Part shown: one piece after another, positions 31,494 through 39,041 of the stretch
How the letters are laid out: each line of letters opens with the position of its first letter
How positions within the stretch are numbered: position 1 is the stretch's first letter
Assembly: GCF_905207245.1 (NCBI RefSeq)
Contig: NZ_CAJLKP010000057.1
Span: 1 to 39,041, forward strand
DNA length: 39,041 nt
DNA from: an uncultured Bacteroides sp.
GTDB lineage: Bacteria > Bacteroidota > Bacteroidia > Bacteroidales > Bacteroidaceae
Reading direction: 5' to 3'
Translations under genes and position numbers: made by a program
The notes under the pieces: generated by a model
The model's input: the letters and a program-made list of their open reading frames with translations, nothing else
What the model was told of the DNA's origin: nothing
Database searches by the model: none

Positions 31494-33929
31494 TTAAGGT
31501 TTTACGAAGATGTTATCATTGTGGTCGGATATCCAATTTAGGTCTTCTGCTTTTCCACCATTTACTACCCAGTTTTTGAATTTGGGGTATACATCAGTTA
31601 TTGGATTGTACTCTTTCGGCCATTTCCATACTTCGGTATTCGGAATACAAATACCCCATGCCAGTCCTTCGGTGCTGAGGTAGTAGCCTTTTTTCGGGAG
31701 CTTAAGCATGTTGTTGTATTCAGAAGCATCATTGCTCATCCCAAACAATTCCGTAGCTCCTAAATTAGTAGGGGCATAGTGTGCCATGTGTACTTCTGTA
31801 CGTCCTATAATTCCATGACCGTCCTGAGTTATGATGAATACATCTATATTTTTGATATTAGCAGCTTGAGCTGCTTCTTCTGCTGTCGGGAATATCATTT
31901 TTATTTCAAACCCGGCCCCGTCTCCTTCACTGTTATTGCCGGGGACAGTGCTATAAAAGGCAAAATCGTCATCTGCGATATTGGGTTTGCAGAATTTATG
32001 GGCATTCGTGCAGAGGATTACCACAGGATTGTTCTGACCTGCCTCAAATACAGGATTGCCACTTTGTACTTTTCCACTAATAGTCACTCCACTGCTACGT
32101 ACATTTAAAAACTGGATTCCTATACCGGTTTTTCGGCTGGCGCCAACAGCGTGTACACGACCTTGAATGGAGACTTGCCTGTCATTATTGGTCGTGTTTA
32201 TCTTATCGATAGTGATTACCACATCGTTCATGTCAAAATCACCGTAAGCAGGCCATTGGTCTTCGAATGCATAAGTGTAGACTGTGTTGTCTCCTGTATC
32301 TGGTTTGGGAGGATCCTCCGGATCGGGTTTGCCGGGATTACCTTCGTTGACAATGCCGGCACAGTTCTCAATTGTGTATTTTGATTCATCATAGCCGGTT
32401 CTGGATATGTTTGAGTCTATTTTAATCCAGTCAGGCACGTTATTCCATCCCTCTAATACTAAATTACCTGTTATGTTAGTTATTCCTTCATTTGTTACTT
32501 TAAAATCGGCAACTTTTATCATTGATTTATCGCCGGTGCCAGTGATATCATTCACAGAATTGGCTATCCAAAAGGTATTAGCTTTGATGATAGAACCATT
32601 TTTCATTGTGATAGTTGTAGGCTGTCCTATCTTGAATTCATTCACTGATAACCATTCATTTTTAGTTTCATTTCGACTTCCGATGATAGAGCCATGATCT
32701 AATTCTATTTTTGTATATTGGAAACTATTTCTGGCAATCAGTAAGCAGTTATTGTAGAGACTACCGCCTGATTTGTTTGTGCAGATGTTAGTATCTATCG
32801 TACCACTATTGACAATACATCCGAAGTTTTGTAAAGTGGAGACTTTGATAATGGCTTGGGCATAATTGGCAATGGTGCTGCTGTTCTGATCTGGTTCTAA
32901 AATACCATTTTCATCTGTTATTTCAATCCTACCATGGTTAAAGACCTTAGTGTCTTTCAATTTAATATATTCTTCTACTATAAATGAGGCATTTTCGCCA
33001 TTGTAAAGTGTAGTGCCGGTATTGAAACTATTGACGCTTTTAGCGTTGAATTTACCGAAATTTTTAATAACGATGCCTGTCGCAGTACTGAATGTGTTAA
33101 ATTCTGCACTGGCACCACTCTGGATAGTGAGAGAAGAATTGTCTGCTACTTGGAAATTCCCGGTTGATTGGATTTTACCACCTTTTAAAACAATGATATT
33201 GACACGTTGCATATCCACCTTTTGGGGAGCCCATATACCCGCTACATATAGAGTGGACGAATTGTTGGCTGAGAAACTTCCTTCATAAGTATCGCCTTCT
33301 TTGATTACAAATACTCCTCCTGAGAGCCAATTTCCATTGTACTTAGTACCGCTGATGGCTTCTGCATTTGCCGGAACGCTGACTTCTTCCTCTATATAGC
33401 CCGGATCTGTGATTAAATTCCACCCGGATGTGCCAGGTGCATTATCTGCGCGTGTATTGGCTCTTGTTGTTTCTTCAGTATAGTACAGTTTACATTTTAA
33501 GCTACCACCATTTTCGGGTACTGCATATTCATAAACTTCTTTGTATTGGTTGGGTGTGGTTTGGCGAATAAAAAGACGTTTTATTGTTTTGGGAATACTG
33601 ATTTCCACTATATAATTTTCTCCTTTTGGGGCATATCCTGCTGCAATTGGTGCTACTGCTTCGTCAAATAATGGATCGGTAGTAAATACTTCTATCAAAT
33701 AATTGTACTGTCCATTAAATTCGTCTTTTATTTCAACACTTAAATTAACAGTAGTAATCATTGACCAGTCAAAGCCATCGGGAGCAATAAAATCACTGCC
33801 TAAGGGGTTTTCTACCGGTGCTACAGGGCGGACCTTATCAGGGTCGTACACATCATTGTCTGCGCAAGCCATAAATAGTAGGGGAGCAGCAAGGGCAATA
33901 ATTAAGTAATCGTGTTTTAAAATTCTCAT
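31494..33929 (-). CDS. LruC-domain lipoprotein
   Basis: The product is 811 residues. A lipoprotein signal ends LLFMAC, followed by ADNDVYD, acidic as in Bacteroidetes surface-export signals, so it may be on the cell surface. Residues about 25-135 form a conserved N-terminal part, the middle is repetitive and Asn/Gly/Thr-rich with strand-turn patterns like a beta-solenoid, and residues 546-811 are the LruC domain (YAFEDQWPAYGDFDMNDVVI). It matches its 34118 neighbour strongly at both ends but not in the middle. Beside the polysaccharide operon it could be a matrix or adhesin protein; that is inference. Confidence 0.87.
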   Translation of the reverse strand: MRILKHDYLIIALAAPLLFMACADNDVYDPDKVRPVAPVENPLGSDFIAPDGFDWSMITTVNLSVEIKDEFNGQYNYLIEVFTTDPLFDEAVAPIAAGYAPKGENYIVEISIPKTIKRLFIRQTTPNQYKEVYEYAVPENGGSLKCKLYYTEETTRANTRADNAPGTSGWNLITDPGYIEEEVSVPANAEAISGTKYNGNWLSGGVFVIKEGDTYEGSFSANNSSTLYVAGIWAPQKVDMQRVNIIVLKGGKIQSTGNFQVADNSSLTIQSGASAEFNTFSTATGIVIKNFGKFNAKSVNSFNTGTTLYNGENASFIVEEYIKLKDTKVFNHGRIEITDENGILEPDQNSSTIANYAQAIIKVSTLQNFGCIVNSGTIDTNICTNKSGGSLYNNCLLIARNSFQYTKIELDHGSIIGSRNETKNEWLSVNEFKIGQPTTITMKNGSIIKANTFWIANSVNDITGTGDKSMIKVADFKVTNEGITNITGNLVLEGWNNVPDWIKIDSNISRTGYDESKYTIENCAGIVNEGNPGKPDPEDPPKPDTGDNTVYTYAFEDQWPAYGDFDMNDVVITIDKINTTNNDRQVSIQGRVHAVGASRKTGIGIQFLNVRSSGVTISGKVQSGNPVFEAGQNNPVVILCTNAHKFCKPNIADDDFAFYSTVPGNNSEGDGAGFEIKMIFPTAEEAAQAANIKNIDVFIITQDGHGIIGRTEVHMAHYAPTNLGATELFGMSNDASEYNNMLKLPKKGYYLSTEGLAWGICIPNTEVWKWPKEYNPITDVYPKFKNWVVNGGKAEDLNWISDHNDNIFVKP

Positions 33930-33977
33930 AATTATACATTTTTAAATCGTGTAATATTAGTTGGGCCTTTTACGCAA

Positions 33978-33985
33978 CAAAGATA
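33978..33985 (-). promoter_or_regulatory. promoter -7 box of the first LruC gene
   Basis: On the minus strand TATCTTTG followed by TTGC lies 49 bases before the start at 33929. An upstream GTTGAA element ten or so bases away is shared with the second LruC gene. Confidence 0.6.
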
Positions 33986-34057
33986 AATAGAAAATTCAAC
34001 TTTTATGGCTTTTTAGAATTATTTGTGAAGTAAAGTTTGTCGTAGTTGTTTTCTGAA

Positions 34058-34090
34058 TAAAAAAAAAGCCGGAAGTTAACTTCCGGCTTT
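34058..34090 (-). terminator. intrinsic terminator of the second LruC gene
   Basis: AAAGCCGGAAG and CTTCCGGCTTT form an 11-base stem with a four-base loop, followed on the minus strand by a long U-tract. It lies 28 bases after the stop at 34118. Confidence 0.9.
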
Positions 34091-34117
34091 AATATGAGGA
34101 TTTTCTAATATTGGCTA

Positions 34118-36706
34118 TCAGGGGTTGACGAAAATGTCATTTGTGTGATTAGATATCCAATCTAAATCTTCTGCTTGTCCGCCATTTATTACCCAATTTC
34201 TAAAACCAGGATAAACACTTGTAATTATCATGTATTCTTTGGGCCATTTCCATACTTCAGTGTTTGGGATGCAAATACCCCATGCCAAGCCTTCAGTACT
34301 GACATAGTAGCCTTTCTTTGAAACATTGAGCATGCTGTTGTTTGCAGAGGCATCATTGCTCATTCCAAATAATGCCGTAGTGCCTAGATTAGTAGGAGCA
34401 TAATGGGCCATGTGTACTTCTGTGCGACCTACATTTCCCTGGGCTTCTTTACTGATGATGAATACATCCAGATTTTGGGCATTCATAGCTTTAGTGGTTT
34501 CTTCAGCAGTTGGGAATGTCATTATGATTTCAAACTCAGCTCCATTGCCATTATATTGACTACCAGCACTTGGAATGGTATTATAGAATGAAAAGTCATC
34601 ATCTGCAATATTAGGGTTGCAATGCTTGTGTGCATTGGTGCTAATAATTACAACCGGATTACTTTGACCGCTTTCAAAAACAGGAGTACCGTTTTGTACA
34701 TTTCCGGCAAGAGCCACTCCGCTACTGCTTACATTCAGGAACTGGATACCTACACCGGTTTTACGGCTGGAACCAACTGCACGAATATGCCCCTTGATAG
34801 ACAGCTTTTTGTTATCATCGGTTGCAGTCATCTTGTCGATAGTGACAACGATGTCATTCATATCGAAGTCACCATAAGCAGGCCATTGGTCTTCGAATGC
34901 ATAAGTATAAACGGTGTTGTCACCAATGTCCGGTTTTTCGGGATCTTCGGGATCGGGATCACCATCGTTGCCTTGATAAACGGTTCCGCTACAGTTTCTA
35001 ATGGATTGAGAAGCTTCGCCATATGCTGTTGTAACTACTGATGGGTCTTTATGTACCATCCAAGGATTTTTTTCGGGTACGGGGGCATTATTGTAATATT
35101 CGCTTTCTCTGTCAAAAATTAAATTCTTTTGCATGTAAACATGACCTTTATATACAAACTTTTGAGTTTGAACCATGGAGGCTTCTTCTGTTGTGCTACC
35201 TACGATGGTACACGGGGCTCCGGAGGTAAAGTTTGTAGCCTTAATCATAGAACCATTGAAGAGTTCCTGCTTTGTGTTATTGAGAATGTTAACAGTAGGA
35301 ATAGGTTTCCATTCCTTTTCACTTATTCTTCCACCAGTAAGGGAGCCGCTATCCATTACTATATGGGCAATGGTTAAGGTTGACCTAACGATGAAAGTAC
35401 AATTGTTGTAAAGTTCGGATGTGTTATAAGTACCACAATTATATACATCAACTTCAATAAGATTATCGTTGATGACTAAACCGCCACCCGTAATGTTGTC
35501 GGCAGTAATTGTACCGGTGCTGTAATTAGCAATAATGGCATTCGGGTTATTGTTTGTTTTGATGGTTCCGCCAACATCCAGTTTTCCATGATTTAAAATC
35601 ATGGTATTTGTAATCTCTAAACTTTCGGCTATATTGAATATGGCACCTTCTGCATTATACAGTACTCCGGAATTGTTTCTTTTAACATTTCGTACAGAGA
35701 ATGTACCGAAATTCGTAACTTCAATTCTAGCTTGTCCAAAGTCAAAATCTGCAACTTCCACCTTTGCATTCTTTGCATTGTAGAGAGTTGAATGTGTGTT
35801 AAACTTCGTCTCTCCGCTGACTTTGAAGGTTCCGAAATTCTTAACAGGAGCAAAGACCTTAGCAATAAAGCTTTCAGAATCAACTGAACTGTTTTTTTGT
35901 ATCTCCAGAGTGGTATTCACTCCCAATATAGGACCACCGGTAATCTTTCCACCATCTGTCACGTAGATGTCTAAGCCTTGATATTCCTTTGTTCCGGTCA
36001 TGTTCCATGTACCTCTGACAATGACTGTGGCTTTGTTAGAATTCTGTTGTAAGGTAAGCAGACCTTCGTGGGTTTCTCCTTGTTTGATAACAAAAACAGA
36101 ACCGGGTTTCAGTTGTGTAGTACTGCTGCCTTCAAACTCGTAGTTTTCAACCAGGCCGCTAATGTCAGTCTCCTGTTCTTCATTATATTCGCCCACAGTG
36201 ATTTTATTCCATCCCATAGATCCTGTAGTGCCAAGCGTACGAGTTCCGGTGGTCGTGTAGTACAACTTACAATTTAATGTACTTCCATCTTTAGGTACAT
36301 CGTATTGATAGACTGCTTTACGTTGTTTGGGGTCGGTTTGGCGGATAAAGATTTGTTCAGTGGACTTAGGAATGCTGATTTCTACTACAAAATTATTCCC
36401 TCCCTTGGCATAACCTGCGGCTATTGGAGTCGCTGTATTGTCAATTAATGGATTCGTAGTGAACACTTCTGCCAAATAGTTGTACTGCCCATTCAGTTCA
36501 TCTTTAACTTCGATGTTTAACTTGACAGTTGTGATCAATGACCAGTCGAAGCCGTCGGGGGCAACAAAATCATCACCCAAAGGGTTTTCGACCGGGGCGA
36601 CGGGACGAACCTTATCAGGGTCGTACACGTCATTGTCTGCGCAAGCCGTTAATAGTAAAGGCGCTGCAATGGCAGTGATTACAAAATAGCGGTTTAGAGT
36701 CTTCAT
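34118..36706 (-). CDS. LruC-domain lipoprotein, paralogue
   Basis: The product is 862 residues from the ATG at 36706 (MKTLNRYFVITAIAAPLLLT); an ATG at 36772 adds 22 residues that do not fit a signal peptide. The lipobox is LLTAC, followed by ADNDVYDPDK as in the neighbour. Residues about 25-140 repeat the neighbour's N-terminal part, the middle is Asn/Thr-rich and solenoid-like (for example KNFGTFKVSGETKFN, with similar segments repeating), and residues 595-862 are the LruC domain. It has its own terminator and promoter. The two genes look like a tandem duplication with a fast-diverging middle. Confidence 0.87.
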   Translation of the reverse strand: MKTLNRYFVITAIAAPLLLTACADNDVYDPDKVRPVAPVENPLGDDFVAPDGFDWSLITTVKLNIEVKDELNGQYNYLAEVFTTNPLIDNTATPIAAGYAKGGNNFVVEISIPKSTEQIFIRQTDPKQRKAVYQYDVPKDGSTLNCKLYYTTTGTRTLGTTGSMGWNKITVGEYNEEQETDISGLVENYEFEGSSTTQLKPGSVFVIKQGETHEGLLTLQQNSNKATVIVRGTWNMTGTKEYQGLDIYVTDGGKITGGPILGVNTTLEIQKNSSVDSESFIAKVFAPVKNFGTFKVSGETKFNTHSTLYNAKNAKVEVADFDFGQARIEVTNFGTFSVRNVKRNNSGVLYNAEGAIFNIAESLEITNTMILNHGKLDVGGTIKTNNNPNAIIANYSTGTITADNITGGGLVINDNLIEVDVYNCGTYNTSELYNNCTFIVRSTLTIAHIVMDSGSLTGGRISEKEWKPIPTVNILNNTKQELFNGSMIKATNFTSGAPCTIVGSTTEEASMVQTQKFVYKGHVYMQKNLIFDRESEYYNNAPVPEKNPWMVHKDPSVVTTAYGEASQSIRNCSGTVYQGNDGDPDPEDPEKPDIGDNTVYTYAFEDQWPAYGDFDMNDIVVTIDKMTATDDNKKLSIKGHIRAVGSSRKTGVGIQFLNVSSSGVALAGNVQNGTPVFESGQSNPVVIISTNAHKHCNPNIADDDFSFYNTIPSAGSQYNGNGAEFEIIMTFPTAEETTKAMNAQNLDVFIISKEAQGNVGRTEVHMAHYAPTNLGTTALFGMSNDASANNSMLNVSKKGYYVSTEGLAWGICIPNTEVWKWPKEYMIITSVYPGFRNWVINGGQAEDLDWISNHTNDIFVNP

Positions 36707-36751
36707 GTTTTTACTCTTTAAAAATGTATATTTGATTTGTTTAATCTGCAA

Positions 36752-36759
36752 CAAAGATA
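36752..36759 (-). promoter_or_regulatory. promoter -7 box of the second LruC gene
   Basis: On the minus strand TATCTTTG followed by TTGC lies 46 bases before the start at 36706. The surrounding bases, including AAAAAGTTGAA upstream, match the other LruC promoter. Confidence 0.6.
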
Positions 36760-36877
36760 ACAAATTCTTCAACTTTTTAGTTGTAAATGATGCTCCAGTG
36801 TTGTTAGATTTATCTTTTATTTGCTAAAAATACATTTTTAAGCTATTTTTTATCTTTTTTTAAGGAGTTAAAAAGTG

Positions 36878-37921
36878 CTATTTTGTGATTTCACCCGCAA
36901 GATCGGAATTCATACGGTAGCGAATTTCCGCTTGGTTGAGACCGTGACCAAGGAGAAACATGAGTTTGGTCACTGCACATTCGGGGGTGCTGTCATAGCC
37001 GCTGACAACGCCTGCCTGAAGAAGTTTCAATCCGGTTTCGTAGCGTCCCATTTCAACTGCGCCGCGCTGGCACTGGGTGATATTAACAATAATGATGCCA
37101 CGTTCGGTAGCTTCTTTCAGTTGACGGATGAACCAGTCTTTCTGAGGGGCGTTTCCGGAACCAAAGGTTTTGAGTACGACGGCTTTCAGACCGGGGACGT
37201 GGAGAACGGAGTTGATGATGCTTTCCTGGATGCCGGGAAAGAGGGTGAGCATGACGACGTTTGTGTCGAACAAATAATGGGGTTTCATGGGGCGTGTAGG
37301 GTCGGGACGGCGGATGATGTGGGCGTCGTACTTGATGTGGATGCCTGCATGTGCCAGCGAGGGATAATTGAAGGAACGGAATGCGTTGAAGTTTTCGGCA
37401 TTTATCTTGGTGGTACGGTTGCCACGCATCAACTCATTCTCGAAAAAGATGCATACTTCGGGGACAACGGGAGTACCGTCCGGATTCTTGGCAGCAGCTA
37501 TCTCGATGGAGGTGATGAGGTTTTCTTTTCCATCAGTTCGCAGGGTGCCGATGGGGAGCTGGGAGCCCGTGAGAATAACAGGTTTGGCGAGGTTCTCGAG
37601 CATGAAACTGAGAGCGGAAGCGGTATAGGCCATGGTGTCGGTTCCGTGGAGGATGACAAAGCCGTCGAAGTAGTCGTAGTTGTAGTTGATTATCTTGACG
37701 ATTTTTGCCCAGAGTGAAGGCTCCATGTCGGAGGAATCGATAGGGGGATCGAATTGGTAGGAGGAGATGCGGTAGTTGAAGCGTTTCAGTTCGGGGACAT
37801 GCTTGAGGAGTTGGTCGAAATTAAAGTTTTCGAGCGCGCCGCTCTCGGGATTTTCTATCATACCAATGGTGCCACCGGTATAAATCAGCAATACGGATGG
37901 ATAGTCATTTTTCATAAACAT
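36878..37921 (-). CDS. ansA: L-asparaginase, type I (cytoplasmic)
   Basis: The product is 347 residues without a signal peptide, so it is the cytoplasmic form that hydrolyses asparagine to aspartate and ammonia. The first catalytic Thr is in YTGGTIG (Thr15) and the second site is LHGTDTMAY (Thr94-Asp95). The length is usual for the type I family. An ATG two codons later (37915) is also possible. A TATCTTTG box lies 26 bases upstream. The gene is monocistronic here and has no functional link with the LruC genes that I can see. Confidence 0.93.
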   Translation of the reverse strand: MFMKNDYPSVLLIYTGGTIGMIENPESGALENFNFDQLLKHVPELKRFNYRISSYQFDPPIDSSDMEPSLWAKIVKIINYNYDYFDGFVILHGTDTMAYTASALSFMLENLAKPVILTGSQLPIGTLRTDGKENLITSIEIAAAKNPDGTPVVPEVCIFFENELMRGNRTTKINAENFNAFRSFNYPSLAHAGIHIKYDAHIIRRPDPTRPMKPHYLFDTNVVMLTLFPGIQESIINSVLHVPGLKAVVLKTFGSGNAPQKDWFIRQLKEATERGIIIVNITQCQRGAVEMGRYETGLKLLQAGVVSGYDSTPECAVTKLMFLLGHGLNQAEIRYRMNSDLAGEITK

Positions 37922-37946
37922 AATCGGGATTGGATTATTTGCGCTG

Positions 37947-37954
37947 CAAAGATA
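37947..37954 (-). promoter_or_regulatory. promoter -7 box of the asparaginase gene
   Basis: On the minus strand TATCTTTG lies 26 bases before the start at 37921. The -33 region overlaps the inverted repeat at 37975-38040. Confidence 0.6.
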
Positions 37955-37974
37955 CGAAAAATATAGTGATTAGC

Positions 37975-38040
37975 GATTAGTGATGAGTGATTAGTGCCAT
38001 GCGGTATTTTGCGCAGCTTGCTAATCACTCATCACTAACC
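37975..38040. repeat. long inverted repeat between trpA and ansA
   Basis: GATTAGTGATGAGTGATTAG (37975-37994) is mirrored at 38021-38040 with one mismatch around a 26-base loop. It could end the trp transcript, though no U-tract is present. The TTAGTGATTA unit also occurs in the repeat block at 7021-7048, so this is probably a dispersed intergenic repeat of the genome. Confidence 0.75.
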
Positions 38041-38049
38041 GTTAATCAC

Positions 38050-38823
38050 TTATCTCAGCCCTTCTTTCAGTTGTGTAATTGCCTTTTCCGCATCTCCCTC
38101 GTTCTCGTTCAGCAGGGTGACGAAGCGGCTGCCGATGATGGCACCGGAGGAGTTGGCGCAGGCGGTGTCGAAGGTTTGCTTGTTGCTGATGCCGAAGCCG
38201 ACCATGCGGGGATTGCGCAGGTTCATATCTTGTATCTTCTTGAAATAGGCTTGCTTTTGGGCATCGAAATCTTTCTGGGCACCGGTGGTGGCAGCGCTGG
38301 ACACCATGTAGATGAAACCGTCGGTATGCTCGTCGATTTCGCGGATGCGGGCTTCGCTGGTTTCGGGGGTGATGAGCATGATGACACGGATGTCATAGCG
38401 GTCGGCAATGGGCTTGTAAGTTTCCTCATAATCCTTGAAGGGGAGGTCGGGGATGATGACGCCGTCGATGCCACATTCCACGCACTTCTGGCAGAAGGAT
38501 TCAAAACCAAACTGCATGATGGGATTGAGATACCCCATGAAGGCGAGAGGTATGTTGACATCCTTGCGGATGTCGCGCAATTGCTCGAAGAGGAGACGCA
38601 GGGACATGCCGTTGCGGAGGGCTTGGGTGGCGGCGTTCTGGATGACGATGCCATCGGCCATAGGGTCGCTGAAAGGAATACCGATTTCAATCATGTGAAC
38701 GCCATTGCGTTCGAGGGTGCGGATAACGTTGGCAGTGCCTTCCAAAGTAGGACAACCGGCACAGAAGTAGATGGACAGCAAGTTTTGAGGGCTGTCCTGG
38801 AAAAGTTTATTTATACGATTCAT
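38050..38823 (-). CDS. trpA: tryptophan synthase alpha chain
   Basis: The product is 257 residues, a TIM barrel that cleaves indole-3-glycerol phosphate to indole and glyceraldehyde 3-phosphate, passing indole to the beta chain. The catalytic acids are Glu46 (MIEIGIPFSDP) and Asp57 (MADG), spaced 11 apart as in the Salmonella enzyme (49 and 60). Phosphate-binding segments GFGISN and GSRFV are present. The start at 38823 follows the trpF stop by 14 bases. The trpF-trpA order is that of Bacteroides trp operons. Confidence 0.95.
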   Translation of the reverse strand: MNRINKLFQDSPQNLLSIYFCAGCPTLEGTANVIRTLERNGVHMIEIGIPFSDPMADGIVIQNAATQALRNGMSLRLLFEQLRDIRKDVNIPLAFMGYLNPIMQFGFESFCQKCVECGIDGVIIPDLPFKDYEETYKPIADRYDIRVIMLITPETSEARIREIDEHTDGFIYMVSSAATTGAQKDFDAQKQAYFKKIQDMNLRNPRMVGFGISNKQTFDTACANSSGAIIGSRFVTLLNENEGDAEKAITQLKEGLR

Positions 38824-38837
38824 GATGCTTTCAATTT

Positions 38838-39041
38838 TTAATTTTTAATTTTCAATTCTCTCAAAAAACGTTCTATCCGCTCCACGTCTTTGATGCCCGG
38901 AGAAGTCTCGAAACGACTGTTGATGTCGATGCCGGCAAGACGTGGGTGGTGGAACTCTTTCAGGGCTTTGACGCTATAAGGGTTGATGCCACCGCTGAGC
39001 AGGAAAGGCGTGGAGTCGGTATAGCGTTGCAGGATGTTCCA
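38838..39041 (-). CDS. trpF: phosphoribosylanthranilate isomerase, C-terminal part
   Basis: The last 67 residues of a gene that starts beyond the right edge. FLLSGGINPYSVKAL and AGIDINSRFETSPGIKD are the phosphate-binding end of the TrpF barrel. The enzyme isomerises phosphoribosylanthranilate in tryptophan synthesis. It is directly upstream of trpA. The C-terminal residues LKIKN come from a Bacteroides-type AATTAAAAATT spacer. Confidence 0.93.
   Translation of the reverse strand, partial: WNILQRYTDSTPFLLSGGINPYSVKALKEFHHPRLAGIDINSRFETSPGIKDVERIERFLRELKIKN

Noticed and set aside
36875..37717. Plus-strand open frame opposite the asparaginase gene
   Set aside because: It is a shadow of the well-conserved asparaginase; no ribosome site or motif.
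37987..38841. Plus-strand open frame opposite trpA
   Set aside because: It is a shadow of trpA, whose catalytic residues are intact.

Overview
This window looks like chromosome of a gut Bacteroides or Phocaeicola species. The indications are Bacteroidetes-type promoter boxes (TAnnTTTG) upstream of several genes, typical Bacteroides families (DUF4248, DUF4373, smalltalk protein, LruC-domain lipoproteins), mostly weak Shine-Dalgarno sites outside the prophage, and a trpF-trpA gene order. Species was not determined.

Region A (1 to about 6240) is the early end of a Mu-like transposable prophage that continues beyond the left edge. A divergent repressor gene faces a leftward early operon: small HTH (Ner-like) protein, small unknown, transposase (MuA type, D-D-35-E), MuB-like AAA ATPase, second P-loop ATPase, and small unknowns. 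Two identical-core palindromic operators 42 bp apart flank the early promoter. The transposase reading frame is broken near 4336, and one missing G would explain it.

Region B (6448 to 11153) is a leftward replication-like module: DUF4373 protein, Twinkle/T7-type primase-helicase, DUF4248 protein, HU-like protein, a 31-residue smalltalk protein and a phage-lysozyme-type amidase. Between the DUF4373 and primase-helicase genes, and running into the former's coding sequence, lies an array of eight 11-bp cores at an exact 22-bp period, three in one orientation and five in the other. It looks like an iteron origin and is the most striking unexplained signal in the window.

Region C (11825 to 31093) is an exopolysaccharide locus in several transcription units: three rightward glycosyltransferases; a leftward set of two glycosyltransferases and a phosphoethanolamine-transferase-like enzyme; a single rightward glycosyltransferase; and a long leftward operon. 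That operon encodes, in order, a single-domain response regulator, a sugar-phosphate transferase fused to a degenerate receiver-like domain, a half-size TolC-like outer-membrane protein, a Wzz/Wzc-type protein with a degenerate kinase domain, a Wzy-like polymerase, three glycosyltransferases and a Wzx-like flippase. Together these would load a sugar on a lipid carrier, extend it, flip it, polymerise it and export it. No UpxY, UpxZ or invertible promoter was recognised.

Region D (31494 to 36706) holds two large tandem paralogous lipoproteins ending in LruC domains, each with its own terminator and similar promoter. Region E (36878 to the right edge) is housekeeping: type I asparaginase, trpA and the 3' end of trpF. 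All identifications are from reading motifs by eye; no database search was run.
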